This document shows, in pieces, positions 35,273 through 43,352 of a DNA stretch of 43,352 nt. The stretch is taken from contig PFSJ01000022.1 of assembly GCA_002789015.1 (NCBI GenBank), positions 1 to 43,352 of the forward strand, read 5' to 3'. The position numbers and the translations under genes are program-made. Each line of letters starts with the position of its first letter. Position 1 is the first letter of the stretch. The DNA is from a candidate division WWE3 bacterium CG_4_9_14_0_2_um_filter_35_11 (GTDB taxonomy: Bacteria > Patescibacteriota > WWE3 > 2-01-FULL-39-13). The notes under the pieces are model-generated. The model made no database searches, was not told where the DNA came from, and saw only the letters and a list, made by a program, of their open reading frames with translations.

Positions 35273-37095
35273 CATCCGACGAAATACGCAGACGTTTTTT
35301 AGATTATTTTGTTAAAGTTTTAGCCAGGGAAAACATGGAACATATCGAAGTTCCATCTAGCTCTTTAATTCCTGAAAATCATCCGACGTTACTTTTTACT
35401 AATTCAGGAATGGTCCAATTTACGCCTTACTTTCTCGAAGAGAAGGATCCTGTTTCCGATTTTGGATCTAAAAGATTATGTTCCGCCCAGAAATGTATAA
35501 GAACTGGAGATTTGGATATTGTTGGCATAAGCAAATATCACAATACATATTTTGAGATGTTGGGGAATTGGTCAATTGGCGACTACGGTAAAAAGGAAGC
35601 CGTTAAATTTTCTTTTGACCTTTTGACAAATAAAGATTATGGGTTTGGACTGGATCCAAGCCACTTTTATCCAACTGTTTTTGCCGGAAATGAAGATGCT
35701 CCAGAAGATTTGGAAACGATAGAAGCGTGGAAATCTGTAGGAATTCCAGAAAGTAGGATCCCAAGACTTCCAGCTAGTGAAAACTGGTGGGCTCCAGGGC
35801 CTATTGGCCCTTGCGGTTCATGTACTGAAGTGCTCTATGACAGAGGTCCTGAATATGGACCAGAAGAAGAAGTTCCAGGTATGACTGATAATCCACGTTA
35901 TCTTGAAATATGGAATGCTGGTGTATTCATGCAATTCAACCGTGACGAATCGGGGAAATTAGTTCCACTTGCCAAGTTGAGCGTTGATACAGGAAGTGGG
36001 CTTGAAAGATTGTCTGTACTTTTACAGAATGTCGATAGTAATTATGAAACAGACCTCTTCCGTCCGATTATTGAAAAAATCGCTTCTTTGTCTGTTTCAC
36101 CTGTTGATGTAAGGAAAGTCGAAATAAAAAGTTCGATTCAGCGAGTTGCTGATCATATTCGAGCATCGACCTTTTTGATTGTCGAAGGTTTATACCCTTC
36201 GAATAAAGATCAGGGATATGTTTTGCGAAGACTTATAAGAAGGATCTTTGATGAATGTGTTTGGAAACTTGATATTGATAGCTCTAAGATTATTGAGATT
36301 CTTCCAACTGTTATAGAGATAAATAAAGAAAGATACCCAGAACTTGATAAGCTAGATTTTATTACAGGAGTTTTCAAAACAGAAATTGATCAATATAAAC
36401 TAGCTTCCGACCGAACGCGATCATTTATTATTAAAAACTATGTAAAAAAGGGCATAAAAGAAGTTATTAATCCTTTTGATATTTATCAGTCTCAAGGAGC
36501 TTCAAGAGATTTAATTGAAAATCTTGCTAATGAGCAAGGCATTAATGTCGATTTTAGCAATTTTGATAATGATGTCGCGTCTCATCAAGATAAATCAAGG
36601 TCAAATATGTCGCAAAGATTTAAAGGTGGTCTTGGTGATCATTCAGAGGAAACAACTAAGCTTCATACTGCTACACATCTTTTGCATCAGGCTTTGCGAG
36701 AAGTTTTAGGCGATCACGTTCATCAGATGGGAAGTAATATAACTCCTAAAAGACTTCGCTTTGATTTTTCACATGATAAAAAAATGACTGATGAAGAAAT
36801 TAAAAAGGTTGAACAAATTGTTAATCAAAAGATTAAGGAATCATTAACAGTAAATAAAGTAGTAATGTCAAAATCAGAAGCAGAAAAAACTGGCGCACTT
36901 CATTTTTTTGCTGATAAATATACTGATGAAGTTAGCGTTTATTTTATTGGCGATTCTATTGAAAATGCTTGGTCAAAAGAGTTTTGTGGAGGTCCTCACG
37001 TGAAAAATACATCCGAGATAGGTGGTTTTAAGATTATTAAAGAGGAATCTGTTGCTAAGGGTGTAAGGCGGATCAGGGCTACTAACGTTTTGTAA
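35269..37095 (+). CDS. alaS: Alanyl-tRNA synthetase, short form (608 aa)
   Basis: LFTNSGMVQFTPYFL, QKCIRTGDLD, ENWWAPGPIGPCGSCTE, editing motifs HTATHLLHQAL and CGGPHV; ends without a C-Ala domain. Confidence 0.95.
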   Translation: MTSDEIRRRFLDYFVKVLARENMEHIEVPSSSLIPENHPTLLFTNSGMVQFTPYFLEEKDPVSDFGSKRLCSAQKCIRTGDLDIVGISKYHNTYFEMLGNWSIGDYGKKEAVKFSFDLLTNKDYGFGLDPSHFYPTVFAGNEDAPEDLETIEAWKSVGIPESRIPRLPASENWWAPGPIGPCGSCTEVLYDRGPEYGPEEEVPGMTDNPRYLEIWNAGVFMQFNRDESGKLVPLAKLSVDTGSGLERLSVLLQNVDSNYETDLFRPIIEKIASLSVSPVDVRKVEIKSSIQRVADHIRASTFLIVEGLYPSNKDQGYVLRRLIRRIFDECVWKLDIDSSKIIEILPTVIEINKERYPELDKLDFITGVFKTEIDQYKLASDRTRSFIIKNYVKKGIKEVINPFDIYQSQGASRDLIENLANEQGINVDFSNFDNDVASHQDKSRSNMSQRFKGGLGDHSEETTKLHTATHLLHQALREVLGDHVHQMGSNITPKRLRFDFSHDKKMTDEEIKKVEQIVNQKIKESLTVNKVVMSKSEAEKTGALHFFADKYTDEVSVYFIGDSIENAWSKEFCGGPHVKNTSEIGGFKIIKEESVAKGVRRIRATNVL

Positions 37096-37110
37096 CCATT
37101 GTGTTAGACT

Positions 37111-38286
37111 TTGTCTGTGAAACTGCCAAAATCGAAAGCTAAAAAAAATGGATATGTCGTTTTGGATTTTTCTCCAACTTCTTTAAAAACTCTTTCATTT
37201 GAGCAAAATTCAGATTCAAAAAAATTAAGCTTAAAAGGCTTCTCAATTGCTGATAGTTATAAAGATTTATTAAGGAAGGAAGTTGTAACAAATTCCGTCA
37301 AGGAATGTATTTCACAATCGAATTTAGATATTGACGACGCAATCATTGGCCTAAGTGGTCCAGAAGTTTTTGGCTTTACTTTAATTGCAAAAGTTAAAAG
37401 AAAAAAGCCAGATATTCAAATTACGGAAAAAGAAATTCAAGAAAATTATGACCAAGTTAGAGATGCGTGCTATGAGCAAGCTAAAAAGAAATGGGCGTAT
37501 TGGTCAGCCGATGATGATGGTTTTGAACCGTTAGATTTAGTTGTGACATCTGTACAAATAGATGAGAAATTGATTTCTGAACCAGTTGGTTTGACGGGTG
37601 AATTTGTGAGGATTAGTGCGTTTTGTTCGTATTCAAATAAAAAGTATTATAAATGGATTTTGAATCTGATTTCTGATTTAAAGTTCGCATCCGTAACTGT
37701 TACGACTACTATTTATTCGGAATCAAAGAATTTAAGCGAAAGTTCTAAAAATTTTATTCTTGTCGATCTTGGCAAAGATTACACAGATGTAGCCGTTGTA
37801 TTTGGCAAAAATATTATACAATCGAGATCATTTGAAATCGGCGGTAGCTATTTTACTAGACATCTAATCGATAAAATTGGTGGAGATTATGTAGCGGCAA
37901 ATTCAAAAAAAGAAGCTTATTCACTTGAAACTTTAGACGAAGCCTCAATGGATAAATTTGGTGACTTCTTGTATGATGCAGGCAAAGTTTGGAGAACTGC
38001 ATTTGCAGCTGCTTTAGATTCTATGGTTGGCATAAAAAGTTTCCCCCAAAAGATCTATTTAAGTGGAGGAGGTTCAATGTTACCTGTGATACAAGAGATA
38101 CTTCTTGAAGATCATTGGAGAAAAGCAGTTCCGTTTGCAAATGATATAGAGATTATTACGACAACAGGGAAATCTTTAGAAGAAAATATATCAGACGAGA
38201 TTAATATTTTAAAAGGTTCTAGAATGTTTGTTTCAGGAACCTTAGGCGTTATTAAGTTAGAGTTAGACCAAGCAGATGAATTATAA
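37111..38286 (+). CDS. FtsA/PilM-like actin-fold ATPase
   Basis: YVVLDFSPTSLKTLSF, ILVDLGKDYTDVAVVFGKNI, KIYLSGGGSMLPVIQEIL. Confidence 0.7.
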   Translation: MSVKLPKSKAKKNGYVVLDFSPTSLKTLSFEQNSDSKKLSLKGFSIADSYKDLLRKEVVTNSVKECISQSNLDIDDAIIGLSGPEVFGFTLIAKVKRKKPDIQITEKEIQENYDQVRDACYEQAKKKWAYWSADDDGFEPLDLVVTSVQIDEKLISEPVGLTGEFVRISAFCSYSNKKYYKWILNLISDLKFASVTVTTTIYSESKNLSESSKNFILVDLGKDYTDVAVVFGKNIIQSRSFEIGGSYFTRHLIDKIGGDYVAANSKKEAYSLETLDEASMDKFGDFLYDAGKVWRTAFAAALDSMVGIKSFPQKIYLSGGGSMLPVIQEILLEDHWRKAVPFANDIEIITTTGKSLEENISDEINILKGSRMFVSGTLGVIKLELDQADEL

Positions 38287-39823
38287 TTTCACAGCAGACG
38301 AGAAAACTGAAATGAATGATTTGATAAGTGCAGTTGAGGATGCAAAAGAAGCGGATATAAAAATTCTCTTCAAGAAAAGGTCAAGCATATATTTAAAATC
38401 ACTTAATTTAAGGATCCTTCAGAAACTTGCTAGCGAGAAAAACAAAACAGTGACTTTTGATGTTGAAAATCAATCGCATAAGGATTACATCGATGCTGTT
38501 AATGGTGATTTTATGGAATCAGCTGATGATGCTGTCGATTTGAATATGAATACAAAGATGGAGTCTGTGAATAAAACAAGTCTGATAGCCAAATTATTCA
38601 ATATGCGTAAAAAGTTTGATACTTCTGATGATTCAAAATCGAAAAAAAAAGGCGTTAAAATCTTGATTTACATATTTGTATTTTTATTTATTTTTGTTGG
38701 TGGAGTATTTGCTTTGTGGTGGTATATGCCGTCTGCGTCAGTGAAAATTACAGTAGATTCTCAAATACTTGTGAAAATTTTAGATGTAAAAGCTGATCCA
38801 TCGGCGACGGAAGTCTCAATTGAAAACTCTACAATTCCTGCAATAAACGTTGACGTTACGGTGACAGAATCTCAAACTATTCCTACAACTGGAAAGAAGG
38901 AAGTTGGAGATAATGCTAAAGGAAAAATCACATTTTATAACAAAACGAATGATGTAATTACTTTAAAGAAAGGAACTATTGTTAAATTTATTTCAACTGA
39001 TAAAGAAAGTTTGAAATACGAAACTCAAGAAAATATCGATGTTTCGGCGCAAGTGACGACAGAAAATCCACCAAATAGTTCCACTACTGAGTACGGAAGC
39101 AAAGAAGCAAATGTAAAAGCAGTTTCTTTTGGGGAAAAATATAATCAAGATTCTGGTGAAAAATTTGATGTCGATGGATATGATACTGACAAATTAATTG
39201 CTGAAAATAAAGACAAATTAGACGGTGGAACCTTAAAAGAATTAAATGTAGTTACGCAGGCAGATATGGATGGTTTAAAGCGAGCTTTGGATGAATTCAT
39301 AAAAACAAAAGTTGTTGAAGCTCTAAATAAGAAAGTTGTATCAAGTCAAATATTCCCTGAATCTTCGGCTGAATTCACTACTATCTCCGGCGTCTTTGAT
39401 AAGAAACTTGACGAAGAAGGCGATGAGCTTACATTAACTATGGCAACAAAAGGCGTTGGCATCGTATATGATCAAAGTATTTTAGACCAAATTGTTTCGG
39501 AGCTTATAAAAACTGTTGTTCCATCTGAATATAGTCTTGATAGTGGAAAACCAGAATATGAAGTCGCAACGACAAAAGCAAAAGCTGGAACAGGAATTGT
39601 CGACCTTCAAATCAAACTAAGAAGTTATATTACTCCAAATCTTGATGAAAAAAAGATGATTTCTGATATGGTTGGCATGAAATTAGATCAAGCGCAAAGT
39701 TATTTAAATTCAATTTCGAGTATTAAAGGATTTGAGATTTCCTTAAGCCCACAGATGCCACCAATTCTTCAGACGATGCCTCATATTTCAAAAAATATCG
39801 AAATCATAATTGATAAAAAATAA
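38276..39823 (+). CDS. Baseplate J-like domain membrane protein
   Basis: Cytoplasmic N-term, TM, then KGKITFYNKTNDVITLKKGTIVKF...; coupled to the FtsA-like gene. Confidence 0.55.
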   Translation: MNYNFTADEKTEMNDLISAVEDAKEADIKILFKKRSSIYLKSLNLRILQKLASEKNKTVTFDVENQSHKDYIDAVNGDFMESADDAVDLNMNTKMESVNKTSLIAKLFNMRKKFDTSDDSKSKKKGVKILIYIFVFLFIFVGGVFALWWYMPSASVKITVDSQILVKILDVKADPSATEVSIENSTIPAINVDVTVTESQTIPTTGKKEVGDNAKGKITFYNKTNDVITLKKGTIVKFISTDKESLKYETQENIDVSAQVTTENPPNSSTTEYGSKEANVKAVSFGEKYNQDSGEKFDVDGYDTDKLIAENKDKLDGGTLKELNVVTQADMDGLKRALDEFIKTKVVEALNKKVVSSQIFPESSAEFTTISGVFDKKLDEEGDELTLTMATKGVGIVYDQSILDQIVSELIKTVVPSEYSLDSGKPEYEVATTKAKAGTGIVDLQIKLRSYITPNLDEKKMISDMVGMKLDQAQSYLNSISSIKGFEISLSPQMPPILQTMPHISKNIEIIIDKK

Positions 39824-39824
39824 T

Positions 39825-40229
39825 ATGAGAATACTTGGAATTGATTATGGCGAAAAAAATATCGGAATTGCAATTGGTGTTAATGATATTGTTGAACCTT
39901 TTGGAGTTTTCAAATTCGATATAGAAAAATCAATTCTTAAAATTGTGGAGGATGAAAGAATTGATGCAGTAGTCATTGGTTTGCCGTTTATAAAAGGGGA
40001 GTCAACTAAGGCGTCCCCAAAAGCTAAAGCTTTTGGGGACGCCTTAAAGGAAAAACTTCCTAACAAAGTTAACCTTTTTTATGTTGATGAGTTTGGAACG
40101 ACAAATGAGTCAAATGATATTGCATTGGCTTCTGGTGTTTCCCAAAAAAGAAGAAAAGTTGATGATGCAATAGCTGCGTGTCAGATTATAAAAAGATTTA
40201 TCGAAGACTTTCCTTTGTCCAATTTATAA
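39825..40229 (+). CDS. ruvX: Holliday junction resolvase-like RuvX/YqgF
   Basis: MRILGIDYGEKNIGIAIG, VVIGLPFIKG, VDEFGTTNE, KVDDAIAACQI. Confidence 0.92.
   Translation: MRILGIDYGEKNIGIAIGVNDIVEPFGVFKFDIEKSILKIVEDERIDAVVIGLPFIKGESTKASPKAKAFGDALKEKLPNKVNLFYVDEFGTTNESNDIALASGVSQKRRKVDDAIAACQIIKRFIEDFPLSNL
40007..40046. repeat. Intragenic perfect inverted repeat (18-19 bp) inside ruvX
   Basis: TAAGGCGTCCCCAAAAGCT / AGCTTTTGGGGACGCCTTA, 2-nt centre. Confidence 0.97.
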
Positions 40230-41709
40230 GTTTTGTTGTGTCTCCAAATCTATCTTCTGATCCCAAGACTATTATTAGGTATTGGCTTGATTTATCTTCA
40301 TAAAGGTATATTAGACATTCTCTGGCTCCAGTTGTGAAGCCTGTTTTTACTCCGACAGTTCCTGGGATTGTAAAAAGTAAATCGTTTGTATTTTTTATTT
40401 TATAAGTCCTATTTGTGTTTGTTAAAGATACTAGCTTGACTTCTTTTGTTCCTACAATTTTTCTAAAGACTCCATATTTAAGACTGTACTTTGTTAGCTT
40501 TTCTAAATCATTGACTGTTGAAAGTTGAATTTTATCTGAATCAAGACCAATTGGGTTTTCAAATATTGTTTTTTCCATTCCAATTTCATTAGCTTTTTGA
40601 TTCATTTTATCTATGAAATCGGTTTCATTATATAAATTGGCAAGTGCACACGCAGCATCTGCCCCTGATCTTACTAAAAGTCCATACAAAACGTCTTCTA
40701 ATGAAAGTACGTCTCTTGCTACAAATCCGACTTTGCTTGCGTTTATGTTTGTACATTTTGCTGGAATATAAACCGGCTTTTCCAAGTCATACTCATCCAT
40801 TGCTACCATTGCTGTCATGACTTTTGTAACAGACGCAGGAGGAAGAGGAAGGTCTGGGTTTTTTGTATAGATTGTAGAATCATTTTTCATGTCAAATATT
40901 CCGTATGCTTTTGCTGAAACTTCTGGAGGCTCAATTTTATATCTTGGGTTTTCGTCAATTGTATTTGCCGCGGCATCAGATATACCCAAAACTTCTGGCG
41001 GATTTTGATCTACAATAATTTGCGTAGGTATTTTCTCTTGGCCTTTTGTTAAATTTCCTGCGGTGAATGAAGCTACCATTAATGTGGCCACCAAAAACGA
41101 ATATACATACTTATGGGCTGTGATTTTATTTCTTTTAAATCTATGCTTTGTTTCTGGTTGCTCTTTTGGAGCTGGCAGCATTTTTATTTCCTCGCTAATT
41201 TTTCTTTGTTCTTTTACTTCTTTTTCGGCAAATTTACCAAGTGTTGGTTTTACTATTTTGACCCAGTCGCCAGTGTTCATCCTGATGCTGATTTTATGAT
41301 CTCCTGCATTAAATTCGATTTCGTTGGTTCTGATAATTCCTGCTTCGACAAAAACTTGAACCTCCGGCTCGAATAAATTCCCAAATGGCGCAACGGCGCC
41401 TGGTTTTACTCCAGAAACTTTTTCTACATCTTCGCTTGAGGCCATTTTTAAATTCTCAAATCCAAAACGTGCTTTAAATTTTTCTTTATCGACACGTTTA
41501 GTTCCTTGTATTACAAGTTGCAGGAAAATCTTTTCATTTTGGCCGGACCTTTTTCCAGAGAAAATAAGTGCTTTTGCGCCTTCTTCTGGATTTCCTCCGC
41601 GTATTTTGGCTGCTTCTTCGCTTGTGAAAACCGCTTCGTGTCTGAGCTCATTATAATTTATTTTTTTAGAATCAAGTGTTTTTTTGATTTTGGAATATAA
41701 AGAAGGCAT
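40198..41709 (-). CDS. Fusion: N-terminal YbaK/ProX-like aminoacyl-tRNA deacylase domain, TM helix, D-Ala-D-Ala carboxypeptidase (DacA-like)
   Basis: YbaK-like HEAVFTSEEAAKIRGGNPEEGAKALIF...GVKPGAVAPFG...EIEFNAGDHKISIRM; TM YVYSFLVATLMVASFTAG; PBP motifs SVTK, SGA, KTG. Confidence 0.88.
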   Translation of the reverse strand: MPSLYSKIKKTLDSKKINYNELRHEAVFTSEEAAKIRGGNPEEGAKALIFSGKRSGQNEKIFLQLVIQGTKRVDKEKFKARFGFENLKMASSEDVEKVSGVKPGAVAPFGNLFEPEVQVFVEAGIIRTNEIEFNAGDHKISIRMNTGDWVKIVKPTLGKFAEKEVKEQRKISEEIKMLPAPKEQPETKHRFKRNKITAHKYVYSFLVATLMVASFTAGNLTKGQEKIPTQIIVDQNPPEVLGISDAAANTIDENPRYKIEPPEVSAKAYGIFDMKNDSTIYTKNPDLPLPPASVTKVMTAMVAMDEYDLEKPVYIPAKCTNINASKVGFVARDVLSLEDVLYGLLVRSGADAACALANLYNETDFIDKMNQKANEIGMEKTIFENPIGLDSDKIQLSTVNDLEKLTKYSLKYGVFRKIVGTKEVKLVSLTNTNRTYKIKNTNDLLFTIPGTVGVKTGFTTGARECLIYLYEDKSSQYLIIVLGSEDRFGDTTKLINWTKESLR

Positions 41710-41710
41710 C

Positions 41711-43352
41711 CTAGTTATTATACAATTTTAAATCCTTAATTTTTACCTCAATTTTAGTATTACCATTCCATGTGTTTTGGGAAAGATTAAAGACGACGTC
41801 TATGGCTTGGCCATTTTCAAGTGAGTTTGATAGGCTTCCTTTCCCAAAAGCGAGGCCTGTGAATTGATTGCCCAATTTATCTTTTAGAAATAGTTTTAGA
41901 TGATCGTTTTCTTTTCCAAATCTTGAAAAATTTGCCACTGTAATATTTTTTGTGCAAAATACTGGTTCGCGGTTCCCAACTCCAAATGGTTTTAGTTTGT
42001 AAATTTCATTGAGTGTTTCTAAATTTATTAAAGTTGGATTTATTAGAGCGTCGATTTTCAAAGATTTTTTGAAAATCGACGCATCCCATTCATCAAGAGA
42101 CGAAAGTTTTTCTTTTAATTCCTGGATTTTTGAAGGTTTTATGGAAAAGCCGGCGGCCATTTCATGGCCGCCGAGTCCTTCAAAAAGTTCACTAAATTTT
42201 CTTAGTACGTCAACGATTGAAATTCCAGGTATTGATCTTGCAGATCCTTTAGCAATGTCATCTTTTTCATTTATTGCAATTGCGATTCCTGGTCTGTAAT
42301 ATTTTTGTGTTAATTTCCCTGCGACAAGTCCTATTATTCCTTCGTGGTAGTTTGTGCTTGATGTAACTATAAAATTCTTTACTACTCCTTCAGAATTTTC
42401 CTTTTCGATTTCGTTTATTGCGGCAAATGTGTCGGTTATTGTTTTTTCTTGCCTTTGTGAATTTAGCGAGTTTAATTTTTTGGAAAGGACCATAGCTTGT
42501 TCCATTGAATTTGTTGATAAAAGTCTTAGTGAATCCATCGCGTCTTCCATTCTTCCTGTTGCGTTGAGTCTTGGTCCGATTTGCCATCCTGCTTCATATT
42601 CTCCGATTTGATCTTTTATTAATGCGATTTGCGAAAGTGCATTAATTCCAATTGGCATATTTAGATTTAATTCTAAGAGTCCATGTTTAACGATTGATCG
42701 ATTAAATCCAATTAGAGGTTGAAGATCGCAGATTGTCCCAAGTGCGGCGAGGCCCAGTTTTTTTATTGATGTTTCTGGTGAAAGTTCGTTTGCGAGTATC
42801 CACGCTATTCCTGCACCCGTTGCATTTGTTGTGTGAATGATTTCATCTGCTTTTGGAAGCTTTCCGTGTGATTCGTGATGATCAGTGATTATTACTTTAT
42901 ATCCGAGTTTTTTGGCTTCTAAAACTTCCTTATTTGAAACTATGCCACAGTCGACCGTTATTAATAAGGGTAGCCCTTGTTTTGAAGGGGCTACCCTTAT
43001 AGCAGAGAGACTTTTTGAACTTAAACCGTATCCATCATCGAATCTGTTAGGTATGAAAGGCCTCACATTTTTGTATTCGAGGTCTTCGTATATTGTCTTC
43101 CAAAGTATTGCGGTCGCAGTTTGTCCGTCTACGTCATAATCACCGTGAATAATTATTTCCTCATTATCTTTTATTGCATCCAGTATTATGTTTTTTGCTG
43201 GAATTACGTGTTCCTTTATAAGTGCAACCATTTCTTTATAGCTTTTTATAAACTCGCTGGGAGCTTTTGGTTCAAGAAATCCTGAAATGTCTTTGATTTG
43301 CCTATTTCCTAAAACTATTTTAGTGATATCTTCTGTCATATTGATTTGAGAT
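41711..43352 (-). CDS. recJ: Single-stranded-DNA exonuclease RecJ (5' end may lie beyond the right edge)
   Basis: IIHGDYDVDGQTATAIL, LLITVDCGI, ITDHHE, GLGGHEMAAGFS; frame open to the window edge upstream of the ATG at 43339. Confidence 0.93.
   Translation of the reverse strand, partial: SQINMTEDITKIVLGNRQIKDISGFLEPKAPSEFIKSYKEMVALIKEHVIPAKNIILDAIKDNEEIIIHGDYDVDGQTATAILWKTIYEDLEYKNVRPFIPNRFDDGYGLSSKSLSAIRVAPSKQGLPLLITVDCGIVSNKEVLEAKKLGYKVIITDHHESHGKLPKADEIIHTTNATGAGIAWILANELSPETSIKKLGLAALGTICDLQPLIGFNRSIVKHGLLELNLNMPIGINALSQIALIKDQIGEYEAGWQIGPRLNATGRMEDAMDSLRLLSTNSMEQAMVLSKKLNSLNSQRQEKTITDTFAAINEIEKENSEGVVKNFIVTSSTNYHEGIIGLVAGKLTQKYYRPGIAIAINEKDDIAKGSARSIPGISIVDVLRKFSELFEGLGGHEMAAGFSIKPSKIQELKEKLSSLDEWDASIFKKSLKIDALINPTLINLETLNEIYKLKPFGVGNREPVFCTKNITVANFSRFGKENDHLKLFLKDKLGNQFTGLAFGKGSLSNSLENGQAIDVVFNLSQNTWNGNTKIEVKIKDLKLYNN
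42048..42082. repeat. Intragenic perfect inverted repeat (15 bp) inside recJ
   Basis: GCGTCGATTTTCAAA / TTTGAAAATCGACGC, loop GATTT. Confidence 0.95.
42151..42173. repeat. Intragenic inverted repeat (10 bp) inside recJ, over the GGHEMAAG motif
   Basis: CGGCGGCCAT TTC ATGGCCGCCG. Confidence 0.9.
42964..43000. repeat. Intragenic perfect inverted repeat (13 bp) inside recJ, each arm itself near-palindromic
   Basis: ATAAGGGTAGCCC / GGGCTACCCTTAT, 11-nt loop. Confidence 0.95.

Noticed and set aside
35796-35811. AGGGCC TATT GGCCCT hairpin in alaS and GCGGAT ATT ATCCGC in lepA (30710-30724)
   Set aside because: Only 6-bp stems in conserved motifs (GPIGPCG, ADIIRE); not beyond what protein sequence can produce
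2536-42082. Intragenic hairpins as insertion-type palindromic elements (RPE/REP/MITE)
   Set aside because: Arm sequences are unrelated to each other, no target duplications are visible, and in ruvX, nrdJ and recJ the encoded residues fit family consensus without gaps
1831-42978. Identical 13-mer AAGGGTAGCCCTT at 1831-1843 and 42966-42978 as a dispersed mobile repeat
   Set aside because: A 13-bp match is expected by chance in 43 kb; one copy is the tmRNA terminator and the other lies in a recJ hairpin
1-43352. CRISPR arrays, tRNA or rRNA genes, prophage or transposase genes
   Set aside because: No regularly spaced repeats, no tRNA-like elements apart from tmRNA, and no recognisable transposase or integrase in the ORFs
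1-43352. Alternative genetic code (UGA recoded)
   Set aside because: Conserved proteins end normally at all positions checked with the standard code and no in-frame TGA interrupts a family alignment

Overview
The window is a compact, AT-rich, gene-dense bacterial segment. Overlapping start/stop codons, reduced proteins, baseplate-J-like/FtsA-like genes, cohesin-type surface proteins and a B12-type ribonucleotide reductase are consistent with a Patescibacteria/CPR-like organism; this placement is inference. Recognisable content: an AbrB/PIN toxin-antitoxin pair, ssrA (tmRNA) beside smpB, comF, ftsH, nrdR-nrdJ, a TasA/camelysin-like protein with a SipW-like signal peptidase, HU, rny, recX-recA, an orphan AbiEi-like regulator, a trx-gap-(Fe-S)-(mini-AOR)-tpiA-LCP-holA cluster, a sortase with surface proteins, an FN3/dockerin plus cohesin pair, rpsT, murJ, pilN/pilO-like genes, lepA, rnj, type-4 UDG, recF, a short alaS, FtsA-like and baseplate-J-like genes, ruvX, a YbaK-DacA fusion and recJ. 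The observations most worth following are: (1) a set of long, perfectly paired, mostly GC-rich hairpins inside conserved coding genes (smpB, nrdJ, recX, murJ, pilN-like, rnj, ruvX, recJ x3), each with a different sequence and apparently created by codon choice rather than insertion; (2) a half-size aldehyde:ferredoxin oxidoreductase-like protein plus an Fe-S protein between gap and tpiA; (3) a YbaK tRNA-deacylase-like domain fused through a membrane helix to a D-Ala-D-Ala carboxypeptidase; (4) a structured, 11-bp-phased repeat region upstream of recF. All calls were made by eye from the sequence and supplied ORFs; no searches were run.
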